Part shown: one piece after another, positions 1 through 10,400 of the stretch
Layout of the letters: each line of letters begins with the position of its first letter
Position numbering within the stretch: position 1 is the stretch's first letter
Assembly (NCBI RefSeq): GCF_026898095.1
Contig: NZ_CP114015.1
Span: 1,116,001-1,180,000, forward strand
Direction: 5' to 3'
Source of the DNA: Arthrobacter sp. ATA002
GTDB lineage: Bacteria; Actinomycetota; Actinomycetes; Actinomycetales; Micrococcaceae
DNA: 64,000 bases
Notes under the pieces: generated by a model
What the model saw: the letters and a program-made list of their open reading frames with translations, nothing else
Databases searched by the model: none
Told to the model about the DNA's origin: nothing
Translations under genes and position numbers: made by a program

Positions 1-709
1 TGGCGTACGGGTTGTCCTCGACGGATTCCACCAGCAGGGCGTCGTCGGTGCTCAGCCCGGCGGCCAGGATGTAGTTGCCGTTCAGGATGGACAGGTCCAC
101 GGTGGGGTCGCTGAGGTCGTTGACGAGCAGCTCGGGCTGGTTTTCCACGAAGTCCAGGCCCTTGGGGTTCTGCTCGTCCGTCAGGGCAAGCACCGAAGCG
201 TCGTCCTCCACGTCCTTCAGCAGGCCGGCTTCCTCCAGCAGCGTCAGCGCGCGGGCCTGGTTGGAGGGGTCGTTGGTAATGGCTACCCGGGCGCCGTCAC
301 CGACGGCGGCGATGTCCTCATGCTTTTCGGAGAACACGGCGTACGGCTCCACATGGACGCCGGCACCGTGCTCAAAGTCGTAGCCCTGGGATTCCACCTG
401 GGACTCGAAGTACGGCAGGTGCTGGTAGTAGTTCGCGTCCAGTGAGCCGTCATCCAGGGCGATGTTCGGCGTGACGTAGTCGTCGAATTCCTTGATTTCC
501 AGCTCCAGTCCGGCGTCGGACGCCAGGTTGTCCGCGACATACTGAAGGATCTGTGCGTGCGGCAGCGGACTGGCGCCCACCGTCAGGGTCACCGGGTTTG
601 CCGGATCCAGGGTGTCAACGGATTCGCTGGAGGCATCGGAGCCTCCGCAGGCGGACAACGCCAGGGCAGCAGCCACACCGGTGGCAGCGAGAGTCAGTGA
701 TTTACGCAT
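1..709 (-). CDS. metQ: MetQ methionine-binding lipoprotein (partial)
   Basis: Substrate-binding lipoprotein of the D/L-methionine ABC importer (NlpA family), anchored outside the membrane and delivering methionine to MetI. Translation from the ATG at 707-709 starts MRKSLTLAATG, with a lipobox LSAC at residues 17-20, then a mature part containing TVGASPLPHAQIL and EFDDYVTPNIALDDGSLDANY, typical of MetQ. A strong AAAGGA ribosome site lies 7 nt upstream. The frame stays open to base 1, so the C-terminus (about 40 residues) is outside the window. It follows metN and metI in the same direction, giving the order metN-metI-metQ. No frameshift is seen in the visible part. Confidence 0.93.
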   Translation of the reverse strand, partial: MRKSLTLAATGVAAALALSACGGSDASSESVDTLDPANPVTLTVGASPLPHAQILQYVADNLASDAGLELEIKEFDDYVTPNIALDDGSLDANYYQHLPYFESQVESQGYDFEHGAGVHVEPYAVFSEKHEDIAAVGDGARVAITNDPSNQARALTLLEEAGLLKDVEDDASVLALTDEQNPKGLDFVENQPELLVNDLSDPTVDLSILNGNYILAAGLSTDDALLVESVEDNPYA

Positions 710-732
710 TGGATGCGTTCCTTTCAAGTGAC

Positions 733-757
733 CCGGGTTGGGAGACATCCAACCCGG
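733..757 (-). other. metI-metQ intergenic hairpin
   Basis: Perfect 9-bp inverted repeat (CCGGGTTGG / CCAACCCGG) around a 7-nt loop, between the metI stop and the metQ ribosome site. There is no following T-run, so it looks like an mRNA-processing or stability element, or a weak attenuator, that lets metQ be expressed at a different level from metNI. The function is inferred from position only. Confidence 0.5.
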
Positions 758-841
758 ACAGTGGGCAGCTAGCGGCTACTGGCTGCAGATTCCGGTCCGG
801 TCCGCGGCCGGGAAAGCAGCGGACGACCGGAAAACTTCTGG

Positions 842-1672
842 TCAGCGCCGGATGTCCGCGGTGTCCGGGACGCCGCGGCCGGGAGCGGAATCCCGGCCGG
901 CCGGCGGCGCGACGACGCTGACGTCGAGGGCGGGGGCACCGGGGGCGCCGGCGGAACCGGAGCGGCGGCGGCGCCTGGCCCCGCCGTCGGCCGAGCGGTG
1001 GTCCACGCGGCGGGCCACGATGTCCCCGGTGATCTGGATGACCTGGACAATGGCCACGATCACGATGATGGTGACCACCATGACCCCGCTGTCGAAGCGC
1101 TGGACACCGTAGTTGTAGGCCAGCCGGCCCAGCCCGCCGCCCCCCACGATCCCGGCCATGGCGGAGTAGCCCACCAGGGTGACCATGGTGGTGGTCAGGG
1201 CGGAAACCAGTCCCGGCATCGCTTCCGGAAGCAGGACCTTGGAGACGATCTGCATCTTCGTTGACCCCATCACCAGGGCCGCGTCGATCTTGCCGCCGGA
1301 GACATCGCGCAGCGCGGTTTCCACGAGCCGGGCGAAGAACGGGATGGTGCCGATGCTCAGGGCCACGCAGGCGGCAATCGGGCCGATTGAGGTGCCGGTG
1401 ATGATGCGGGCCAGCGGAATCAGCGTCACCATCAGGATGGCGAACGGGATGGAGCGGGTGATATTGACGATCACGCCGCTGACGATCCGGTTAATGAAGG
1501 GCAGGGGACTCAGCCCGCCGGGCGCGCTGGTATGCAGGAAAATGCCCAGCGGCAGGCCGATCAGCAGGGTGACCAGTCCGGAGATGCCGACCATCTGCAG
1601 GGTTTCCAGGATGGATTCCGGCAGGGCCTTGGTAATCCCCGGGTTGTCGAGTAGTTCGGTGAGGAAATTCAT
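842..1672 (-). CDS. metI: MetI methionine ABC transporter permease
   Basis: Inner-membrane permease of the methionine importer, 276 residues. It has the hydrophobic segments expected of the MetI/BPD_transp_1 fold (about 28-48, 70-90, 95-115, 155-185, 195-220). The cytoplasmic coupling loop around residues 130-155 (AALVMGSTKMQIVSKVLLPE) is where MetN docks. The ATG at 1670-1672 overlaps the metN stop codon (ATGA), indicating translational coupling. The last ~50 residues, after DIVARRV, are Arg/Gly/Ala-rich and extend beyond the usual ~220-residue length of MetI. That tail is either a lineage-specific extension or the result of a missed indel near 1000. Confidence 0.93.
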   Translation of the reverse strand: MNFLTELLDNPGITKALPESILETLQMVGISGLVTLLIGLPLGIFLHTSAPGGLSPLPFINRIVSGVIVNITRSIPFAILMVTLIPLARIITGTSIGPIAACVALSIGTIPFFARLVETALRDVSGGKIDAALVMGSTKMQIVSKVLLPEAMPGLVSALTTTMVTLVGYSAMAGIVGGGGLGRLAYNYGVQRFDSGVMVVTIIVIVAIVQVIQITGDIVARRVDHRSADGGARRRRRSGSAGAPGAPALDVSVVAPPAGRDSAPGRGVPDTADIRR

Positions 1673-2657
1673 GCGGCCACCTCCACGGCAACGTGCTGGC
1701 TGGCGAGATAGTCGGTCACGGCGGTGACGTCCGTGTGCAGGTCAAGCTGGATCCGCAGCCGGCCAAAGCGCCGGCCGGCGAGGGTTTCGACGCTGCCGGC
1801 CAGAACGTTGACGTCCGTGTCGAAGCGGCGGGTCAGTGCGGAAAGCACCGGTTCCGTGGCGCTGCCGCCGGTGAGCAGCAGTTCCAGGACCGGTCCGGTG
1901 GGATCTCCGGGCATCAGCGGCGTGGCCGGAAGCGGAATCAGCTGCTTGGCCAGCCGGCCGCCGAGGTTGGAGGCAACCTCGTTCAGCGGACCGTGTTCGG
2001 CGACCCGTCCCGCCTCCAGCAGGGAAACGGAATCACAGATGCGCTTCACCACGTTCATTTCGTGGGTGATGATGACCACCGTCAGCCCCAGCCGGTGCGA
2101 CAGGTCCGAGATCAAATCCAGGATGTCGTCGGTGGTGGACGGATCCAGGGCCGAGGTCGGCTCGTCGCACAGCAGGATGTCCGGGTCCGAGGCCAGGGCC
2201 CGGGCAATGCCCACACGCTGTTTCTGTCCGCCGGACAGCTGCGCGGGTAGGCCCCCGCGAAGCTTTCGAGCCCGACCAGGCGCAGGAGGGCGGAGACCTT
2301 GTCCTGAATAGCCTGTTTCTTGGCCCCTGCTAGCTCCAGGGGATGCGCGATGTTTGCGGCGGCAGTGCGGGAATCCATCAGGTTGGCGTGCTGGAAGACC
2401 ATGCCGATGCGGCGCCGGGCGCTGCGGATTTCGGAATCCCGAACCGCAGTCAGCTCCCGCCCGTCGATGGTGACCGAGCCCGACGTCGGCCGGTCCAGCA
2501 GCGTGAGGCATCTCACCAGCGTGGACTTGCCGGCACCGGAATGTCCGATGATCCCGTGGATGGACCCCTTCGGCACGCTCAGGCTGACGCCGTCGAGCGC
2601 AGTGACGTCTCGGTCGCCCTGGCGGTAGACCTTGCGCAGGTCGGTTACTGTGATCAT
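1669..2657 (-). CDS. metN: MetN methionine ABC transporter ATPase (frameshifted)
   Basis: ATP-binding subunit of the methionine importer, 329 residues when restored. The Walker A motif GHSGAGKST is at residues 38-46. The Q-loop, LSGGQKQR signature, Walker B (ILLCDEPTSALD) and H-loop (ITHEMN) follow. The C-terminal ~75 residues match the regulatory NIL/ACT-like domain that senses methionine. The reading frame breaks at about 2244-2247, inside the conserved AYPAQLSGG segment. One base is missing (TACCCGCGC for an expected TACCCGGCGC) and adding it joins both halves perfectly. An ATG with GAGG upstream starts the gene; the stop overlaps the metI start. A sequencing error is more likely than a pseudogene because every motif is intact. 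Confidence 0.9.
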
Positions 2658-2982
2658 TAATCCTCGTGGTCTAAGTATTGGTGCTGGTCAGCGGGCGGTT
2701 GCCGGGCGCGGGAAGTACCGGGCACATCGGGGTGCCGGGCCAACGAAGGTGGTGTCTGCCAATCGCGTGGCACGAGACGCCGGGTCCGCCGGAGAGTCCT
2801 GAAGCTGGTTCTCCGGGGCCGCGCCTGGGGCGCCATCAGCGCCTTACACAGGTGCAAGTATCTCATGCAGAGGGCTCAGGGCATGATTCGCCGGGACTTG
2901 TGAAGCAGGCTTCCTTTTATGTTGCGTCCCGTGACGCGGTGTTGCTTCCGGGCCGGGGGTGACCGTCAGGAAGGCTCCGCGC
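2658..2982. other. metN leader / intergenic region, no gene seen
   Basis: 325 bases between the exonuclease stop and the metN start. Read on the minus strand it carries short hairpins, for example GGAGA/TCTCC around 2790-2813 and GGCAC/GTGCC around 2720-2736, which may belong to the metN leader. I looked for the core sequences of SAM-responsive riboswitches and could not recognise one. No convincing coding frame was found on either strand. Confidence 0.4.
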
Positions 2983-3666
2983 TTAGCTGCGGGCCGGCCA
3001 GGTCCCGTCCACGACGGCGGCCGGGTCCCTGCGGCGCAGATAGTCCTGGAAACTGGCTGCCTGCTCACGTGCCCAGTCAACCTGTGCCTGATGCAGGAGC
3101 GCCGCGTCCCGGTGCAGCACGGGGAACTTGCCGGCCATGGCCCGGGCAACGCCGATGGTGGCCATGACATCGGCGGCTGAAGTGTGCGCGTTTTGGAAGC
3201 TGACGCCGTAGTGTTCCGTCAGCGCCGTCAAAGTGCGCTTTCCGCGGCGGTAGCGGTCCACCTGTTTGTCCAGGATGTAGGGATCGATGACGGGGGCGGG
3301 GGTCGGCGGCGTCAGTCCGAACCGTCCGCACTCCCGGTTCAGGACGGTGAAGTCATAGGAGGCGTTGAAAGCCAGGACCGGGATGCCGGCAGCGAACAGG
3401 CTTCCGAGAACACCGGCGATTTCCGCGGCCACCCGGGCGGCCGGCCGGCCCTCGGTGCGTGCCCGTTCCGTGGTGACGCCGTGGACGGCCGCGGCTTCCG
3501 CCGGGATCTCATCCTCCACGGCGGCAAGCCACTCGTGGTGCTTCAGGACGTCCCCCTGACCGTCGACCAAGATGATGGAAGCGGTGACGATGCGTGCGGT
3601 CTGCGGGTCGCGGCCCGTGGTCTCAAGATCGAAGGCCGCGTGGGGGAGTTCATGCCAGCTGTTCAT
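2983..3666 (-). CDS. DnaQ-like 3'-5' exonuclease
   Basis: Stand-alone DEDDh-family exonuclease, 227 residues, related to the epsilon proofreading subunit of DNA polymerase III. Motif I is DLETTG near the N-terminus, motif II is the NASYDFTVL segment, and motif III is HTSAADVMAT with the catalytic His and Asp. The ATG at 3664-3666 was chosen because TACGTT lies exactly 6 nt upstream, fitting a leaderless transcript. A longer start (TTG at 3699) would add 11 unlikely residues. Its role could be trimming of 3' ends in repair or RNA turnover; the substrate cannot be told from sequence. It is divergent from the repair block that follows. Confidence 0.88.
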   Translation of the reverse strand: MNSWHELPHAAFDLETTGRDPQTARIVTASIILVDGQGDVLKHHEWLAAVEDEIPAEAAAVHGVTTERARTEGRPAARVAAEIAGVLGSLFAAGIPVLAFNASYDFTVLNRECGRFGLTPPTPAPVIDPYILDKQVDRYRRGKRTLTALTEHYGVSFQNAHTSAADVMATIGVARAMAGKFPVLHRDAALLHQAQVDWAREQAASFQDYLRRRDPAAVVDGTWPARS

Positions 3667-3672
3667 GAAATA

Positions 3673-3678
3673 AACGTA
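3673..3678 (-). promoter_or_regulatory. -10 element, leaderless exonuclease gene
   Basis: TACGTT on the minus strand, followed by 6 nt and the ATG. This matches the TAnnnT -10 consensus at the distance expected when transcription starts at the start codon. Confidence 0.5.
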
Positions 3679-3748
3679 CCTTTGGGCACTGACAATCAAA
3701 GATTCCCGGCCCGGGGCCCGCGGTTCCCGGGCTCCGGGCCGCGCGGAC

Positions 3749-3754
3749 TAGGCT
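3749..3754 (+). promoter_or_regulatory. -10 element, leaderless ATL gene
   Basis: TAGGCT followed by GGAAGC and the ATG at 3761. It has the spacing of a leaderless promoter. The GGAAG could also act as a weak ribosome site. Confidence 0.5.
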
Positions 3755-3760
3755 GGAAGC

Positions 3761-4156
3761 ATGCGCGATGAGTATGTCGACGCCGTCCGTTCAGTGGTTG
3801 CCCTGATACCGGCCGGCAGGGTCCTCTCCTATGGGGACATCGCTGAGATCCTGCACGAGGGCGGCCCGCGGCAGGTGGGTGCGGTCCTGTCCCGCAGCGG
3901 CAGCGGCCTGCCCTGGTGGCGGGTGATCCGTGCCGGGGGAGAGCCGCCCCGGTTCCATGAACGGAGTGCCCTGGAGCATTACCGCAGCGAGGGGACGCCG
4001 CTTTCCGGAACGCCCGACGACGACGGCGGGGGCTACCGGGTGCGGATCGGTCCGGCCCGCTGGTTCCCCTCGGCGGGGGACTGGACGGTGATTGAAGGGG
4101 TCCGGGGGAGCTGGCGGCGGATAAAACGGGAATGTCGGCGGGACATGATGAAGTAG
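3761..4156 (+). CDS. Alkyltransferase-like protein (MGMT family)
   Basis: 131-residue member of the O6-alkylguanine-DNA alkyltransferase family. The residues before the active site (IPAGRVLSYGDIAE, PRQVGAVLSR) are typical, but the catalytic PCHR motif reads PWWR at residues 51-54, so the acceptor cysteine is replaced by tryptophan. Proteins of this ATL type bind alkylated guanines without repairing them and flag the lesion for nucleotide excision repair. The gene ends 4 nt before adnA and probably forms one transcription unit with it. In mycobacteria a similar gene lies near the adnAB operon, so the association appears old. The ~35-residue basic C-terminus is longer than in minimal ATL proteins. 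Confidence 0.88.
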   Translation: MRDEYVDAVRSVVALIPAGRVLSYGDIAEILHEGGPRQVGAVLSRSGSGLPWWRVIRAGGEPPRFHERSALEHYRSEGTPLSGTPDDDGGGYRVRIGPARWFPSAGDWTVIEGVRGSWRRIKRECRRDMMK

Positions 4157-4160
4157 GGGC

Positions 4161-7100
4161 ATGAGCGTAAAACTGCAACTGGTTGGACCGTCGGCCGGAA
4201 CTGCCCCGGCTCCACAGCTAAGTCCGGACCAGCAGGCCGTCGCAGACCTGCCTGCGGGCAGCGGCCCGGTCCTCGTCCTGGGCGCTCCCGGCACCGGGAA
4301 GTCGACAGTGCTGGTGGAAGCTGCCGTCGCCCGGATCAGAGCGGGAATGGACCCGGCCGGGCTCCTGTTGCTTGCCCCCACCCGCCTGGCCGCAGCCGCG
4401 CTGCGCGACTCCCTCTCCGCCAGGCTGCAGGGAACACTGAGCACGTCCCCCGCACGCACCTGGGCCTCCTACGCCTTCGACCTGATCCGGCGGGCCAAGG
4501 CGGAGGGGAGGCTGCCGTACATTACCCGGCCGCCCAAGCTGCTGTCGGGCGCCGAGCAGGACGTCATTATCAAGGAACTGCTGGAAGGACACGGTCAGCA
4601 GGGCGTCCCCGCCCTGCCCTGGCCCGATTCCCTGGGCCTTGCCCTGCCGACCCGCGGTTTCCGGCAGGAGATCCGGCAGCTCTTTGACCGCATCATTGAA
4701 TACGGGATTTCTGCTGAGCAGGTGGCAGGCCTGGGCCGGCGGCACGGCCGTGAAGACTGGGTGGCGGCAGCGGCCCTGTACGCGGAATACCGGGATGTCC
4801 TGGACATCCGCATGCCCGAGGCTTTTGATCCCGCAGGGATCATCACCTCCGCACTGCACATCCTGGAGTCGGATCCGGAGTTCCTCGAAGCGGAACGGGC
4901 ACGGCTGCAGTTCATCCTCGTGGACGACCTGCAGGAGGCGAATCCCGCCATCCACGCCCTGCTGGGACTGCTCGCCGGAGGACGCGACACCCTTGTGACG
5001 GGGTGTCCGGACACGGTGGTGCAGGGCTTCCGCGGTGCCCGCCCGGATTTGCTGGGCAAACTCGCCGACACTTTGGGGGAGGAGCTGCAAACCTTCGTTC
5101 TGTCCGAACCGCACCGGCTCAGCGGCTCCGTTGCCGGTGCCTGGCTTCGGACCGCATCCCGGATTTCCGTGGTCGGGCAGCTTCCCCGGTACCGGGCGGC
5201 GGTGCTGCCGGCCCCGCCGCAGGAAACCTCCGGAGGGGAGCCGGGGCCGCCGTCCTCCTCCACCGGGCCCGACGCGGCACACGCCGCTGCCCGTGCCGAA
5301 GCGCACGTGGTGGATTCGCCCATGCATGAACTGCGCTACATCGCCCAGCGCATCCTCGAAGCCCAGCTGCTGGACGGGCGGAGCCTGGAAGACATTGCCG
5401 TGATCGTGCGGACGGGCGGGCAGCTGGCCCGCATCCAGCGCTACCTCAGCGGGCAGGGCATTGCCGTGAAAGTGCCCGTGGCGGAAAAGGCGGTGCGGGA
5501 TGAAGCTGCCGTGAGGCCGCTGCTGGAGGCGTTCGCCGTGGTCCTGGATCCGGAACTGCTCACCCCCGAAGCTGCGGTCTCGCTGCTGACCTCGCGGATC
5601 GGCGGAGCCAGCTCCATTGAGCTGCGCAGGCTCCGCCAGTCGCTGCGCCGAGAGGAAATCCGCGGCGGGGGAGGCCGCACCAGCGACGCCCTGCTGGTGG
5701 AGGCCCTGCTTGATCCGCTCTCGCCCAGCGGCCTGACGCTCGCAGGACTGACCTGGGAAGCGCGCTCCGCCCAGCGCACCGCGGCCATGCTGCGGGCCGG
5801 ACGGGCTGCGGCGGAACAGCCCGGAGCCACCGCCGAAACCGTTCTCTGGGCCCTGTGGTCGGTTTCCGGGTGGTCCAAGAAGTGGGCCGAAACCGCGCTC
5901 TCCGGAGGCCCGGCCGGGGCACGGGCGGACCGCGACCTCGACGCGATCATGGCTCTCTTCCAGACGGCTGAACGCTATGTGGACCAGCTGCCCGGTTCCA
6001 CGCCCGCGCAGTTCCTGGACTACCTGACCAGCTCCGAGCTGCCGATGGATACTCTTGCCGCCCGGGCCCAGCGGCGTGACGCAGTGGAACTGCTCACGCC
6101 CGCCAGCGCCGCTGGCCGGGAGTGGCCCATGGTGATCGTTGCCGGCGTGCAGGACGGCGTATGGCCCAACCTGCGCCTGCGCGGCGAACTGCTCGGCAGC
6201 GGTGACCTGGTGGCGGCCATCGAGTACGGAGACGGATTCGCCAAACACCGCAGTCCGCAGTCCCTGATGCACGCGATCCGGCATGATGAACTGCGCAGCT
6301 TTTCCACCGCCGTCTCCCGTGCCCGCGAGCGGCTGGTGTGCACCGCCGTCTCCTCGGACGACGAGCAGCCTTCGGCGTTCCTGGATCTGGTGGATCCGCT
6401 GCCGCCGCAGGCCGTGAAGCGCGAACGCACCGAGGTGCTGCGCCCCCTGACCCTGCGTTCCCTGGTGGCAGAGCTGCGCGCCTATACGCAGCAGGCACAG
6501 GAGAAGCCGGAACTGGCCCGCGAAGCGGTGCACCATCTGGGAACGATGCTCAACCATCCCGTGCGGGTCCCCGGCGCCGCGCCGGCGGAGTGGTGGGGGC
6601 TTGCGGAGCTGTCCACCGCGGATCCGGTCATTCCCGGGGAAACGCCCATCCCGGTGTCACCGTCCAAGGTCGACGCCGTGCTGAAGTCGCCGCTGAGCTG
6701 GTTCGTGTCCGCGGCCGGCGGCGAGCAGGCCACCGACTTCGCCCGTTCCCTGGGGACCCTGGTCCACCAGATTGCACAGGACATGCCCGATGCCTCGGGC
6801 GGGGAATACGTCCGTGAACTGGAGCGCCGCTGGCCCGCGCTGGGCATGAAGGACAACTGGGAAGGCAAGCTGGACTTCCGGCGCGCCGAGACCATGGTGC
6901 GCAAGCTTGCCGCCTACGTCATCACCATGCGCCAGGAAGGGCGGTCACTGGTGGACGTGGAACGGGACTTTGCCGCCGAAGTGCCGGTGGAAATCCGCGG
7001 GCGGGAACGCACGGCTCTGCTCCGGGGCCAGATCGACCGGCTGGAAATCGACGCCGAGGGGCGCCTGTTCATTGTCGATCTCAAAACCGGAAAATCGGCG

Positions 7101-7477
7101 CCCAAAAAGACGACCTCGAAAAGCACCCCCAGCTGGCGGCTTACCAGGAGGCGGTCCGGGAAGGCGCGGTGAACCGTGACGTCCCGCAGGAGGCAGTTCC
7201 GGAAGACGGAGCTGCAGCCATCCGTCCGTCCCGCCCCGGCGGCGCCGCCCTGGTCCAGCTGGGAACCACCAGCAAGTCGGTGGCCGTTCAGCAGCAGCCG
7301 CCACTGGATCCTGCGGACACCAGCGCGCGGGACATGGTCCGTGAAGCGGCCGCGCTAATGTCCGACGCGCATTTTGATACCGTCCATGACCCCACCCGCA
7401 GCGGGTTTGGCGGCCACGGCTGCCGGCTCCCCGAAATCTGCCCGCTGTGCCCCGAAGGAAAGCAGGTCACCGAATGA
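4161..7477 (+). CDS. adnA: AdnA helicase-nuclease subunit (frameshifted)
   Basis: AdnA subunit of the AdnAB motor-nuclease that resects double-strand breaks in Actinobacteria; 1105 residues when restored. The N-terminal UvrD-like motor has Walker A GAPGTGKS at 41-48. The DExQ box is altered to DDLQ at 255-258, as expected for the AdnA motor, which is considered the auxiliary one. The C-terminal RecB-type nuclease shows GQIDRLEI, IVDLKTGK and QLAAYQ. A base is missing in the A-run at 7104-7108. Adding it continues the frame through DDLEKHPQLAAYQEAV to a cysteine-containing tail (CRLPEICPLC) that could bind metal. The ribosome site AGGGG precedes the ATG, and the stop overlaps the adnB start (ATGA). 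Confidence 0.92.
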
Positions 7478-10400
7478 GTGCCTCCCTGACCGAAACGCTT
7501 GCCCCCGGGACTCCTCCGGCTCCGCGCTACTCCGCCCGGGAACTTGCAGAGATGCTGCACACGGATCCGGCAAATCCCGTCCAGTACCCCACGCCGGACC
7601 AGATCGGGATCATCGAGGCACCTCTGGAGCCGCTGCTGGTCATTGCCGGCGCAGGCTCAGGGAAAACGAAGACCATGGCTGACCGGGTGGTCTGGCTGGT
7701 GGCCAACCAGCTGGTGCGCCCGGAACAAATCCTGGGTGTGACCTTCACCCGCAAGGCGGCCGGCGAACTGGACAGCCGCATCCGCCAGCGGCTGGACCTG
7801 CTGTACCGGGTCCAGGCTGCGGGCACCGCTGATCCGGGCCTGATTCCGCCCGGCAGCGGGCCCGATGTATCGGAGGACGCCAGACTGGATCCGGCGGTCT
7901 CCACCTACCATTCCTACGCCAACGGCATCGTCAACGATTACGGCCTGCGCCTGGGCGTGGAACGTGATTCGGTCATGCTCGGCGGCGCCCAGTCCTGGCA
8001 GCTCGCCACCGAGGTTGTCGAGGCCTACGCCGGCGACTTTGAACATTTCACCGCCGCGAAATCCACCCTGGTCAACGGCGTCCTGCAGATGGCCGGTGAA
8101 TGCGCTGAACACCTCACCAGCCCGGCGGAGGTGCGGGCACACCTGGCCGAACACCTGGAGGCCGTCACCCGGCTGCCGTACCTGGCGGGCAAGCCCAAGG
8201 CAGCCACTGCGGCCGTGCAGAAACTGATGGACCGGCTCCGCACCCGCATTTCCGTCACCGAGCTCGTCGAAGCGTACCGGCGTGCAAAGTTCGAGCGCCG
8301 GCAGCTGGACTTCGGCGACCTGGTGGAAATGGCCGCCACGATCGCCGCCACCATCCCCGAGGCCGTGGAGATGGAACGGGCCAAGTACAAAGTGGTGCTG
8401 CTGGATGAATTCCAGGACACCTCCCACGCCCAGATGGTGCTCTTCTCCCAGCTTTTCGGTGACGGCCGCGCCGTCACCGCGGTCGGCGACCCGCACCAGT
8501 CCATTTACGGCTTCCGCGGCGCCTCTGCCGGCCAGCTGGGCACGTTCCGCGACCAGTTTCCGCTGTTCCTTCCGGACGGCACGCGTGCGCTGGCGCCCGT
8601 CGCCAACCTTTCCGTCGCCTGGCGCAACTCCACGTCCATCCTGGCCGCCGCCAATACCGTGTCCGCGCCCCTGAACAGCACTGCGCCGTGGCTGACCCGG
8701 CAGCGGCTCCCGCATGTTCCCGAACTGCAGGCCAAGCCCAAGGCACCGGTGGGGGAGGTCCTGCTGGGCCGCTACCTGACGGATGTGTCAGTTGCGGGAG
8801 AAGACGGGACCGACGGCATCCTGGGAGAAGCCGACGCGGTGGCCGACCAGGTGCAGTGGTACCGGACCCCGCGGCCCGGCTGGGCCGGATTTGAAACCGA
8901 CGACGCCGGCAAGCCGCTGCAGCCCACCGTGGCCGTGCTGTGCCGCGGACGCAAGCAGTTCGGCCCAATCCGGGAGGCGCTGGAAGCGCGCGGCATACCG
9001 GTGCAGATTGTTGGACTCGGCGGATTGCTGTCAACCCCTGAAGTGGTGGACGTACTGGCAGTGCTTCGGGTGCTCGGGGACCCCGGCCGCTCGGATTCCA
9101 TGCTGCGGATCCTGGCCGGGGCGCGCTGGCGGATCGGGCCGGCGGATCTGATGGCGCTGGCGGACTGGTCCCGGCACTTGGTCCGGGTCCGCGAACGGGC
9201 GGTGTCCGTTGCCGATGCCGCCGATGTCCACCGGCCGGACGAGGAGCAGGACGGTGCCGGGTCCGTGGTGGAGGCGGATATGGCCGAAGCCGGGTCACTG
9301 GTGGAAGCCGTTGACTCCCTGCCGCGTCCGGAGTGGGTCTCCAGCTCCGGACGATCGCCTCGCCGGAAGGGCTGCGCCGGCTGAAACTGCTGCGCGACGA
9401 GCTGCGGGACCTGCGGAGCTTTGTCGGAGAAGACCTGACCACGCTGATCGGCGAAGTCGAGCGCCGCATCCTGCTGGACATCGAAGCAGCCGCGAAGCCC
9501 GGTGTCTCCATCCATGAGTCGCGCCGGAACCTCGACGCCTTTATCGACGCTGCGGCAACCTTCAGCTCTTCCAGTGAACGGGTGGACCTCACGGCCTTCC
9601 TGGCCTGGCTGGAAGCCGCCAACGACGAGGAAAACGGACTGCCCGTCACCCAGCTGGAGGCCAGCCGCGAGGCCGTGCAGCTGCTGACCGTCCACGCGTC
9701 CAAGGGACTGGAATGGGACGTTGTGGTGGTGCCTGGCCTGAATGAGGGCCAGTTCCCCAACGACCGTGACTCCCGCTGGAGCAGCGGCGAGGGATCCATT
9801 CCCTGGCCCCTGCGCGGCGATGCGCCCGACCTCCCGCAGTGGGACTGGGAGCAGGAGGACCAAAAGGGCTGGGTGGACAGCGAGAAACTCTTCAGCGAGG
9901 ACGCGCGCGGTCATGCCGAGCGCGAGGAACGCCGCCTCGCCTACGTGGCCTTCACCCGCGCAAAGTACGTCCTGATCTGCACCTCCAGCGTGTGGGGCGG
10001 CGGACGGTCCAAGCCGACTGCGGTTTCCCGCTACCTGCAGGACCTCTACGACCTGGGGCAGCAGGCGCCGCAGGCTTTACGCTCCTGTCCTGGGTGCAGT
10101 CCGGTGACGAAGGCGACAGCAACCCGGCTAATGCCGATGTGCGCCGGGCCAGCTGGCCGATCGATCCCCTGGGCGGCCGGCGCGCGGCTGTGGAGGCCGC
10201 CGCTGCCGCAGTGATGGAAGCGGCGGCCCGTCAGGCGGGCCGGGTCGGGCAGGCTGAAATCGATATCCTGACCGGTGCCGAGGGACTGGAAGCGGAAGGC
10301 CCCCACGAGTCCTCTCCGGGGGTGTTTGAGCCCACGCGCTGGGCCCGGGAAGTGGAGCTGGTCCTGGCCCGGCACCATCCGCCGAACCAGGTGGTGGAGG

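Noticed and set aside
2658-2982. SAM-responsive riboswitch upstream of metN
   Set aside because: Short hairpins exist, but I could not find the conserved core sequences of SAM-I or SAM-IV classes, so no riboswitch is claimed.
4218-6557. Very long minus-strand open frame opposite adnA
   Set aside because: It mirrors the codon structure of adnA in a high-GC genome; its composition (His/Gln/Gly-rich) lacks any family motif.
8772-9914. Minus-strand frames opposite adnB
   Set aside because: They are long only because of third-position GC bias, and they overlap a clearly coding helicase.
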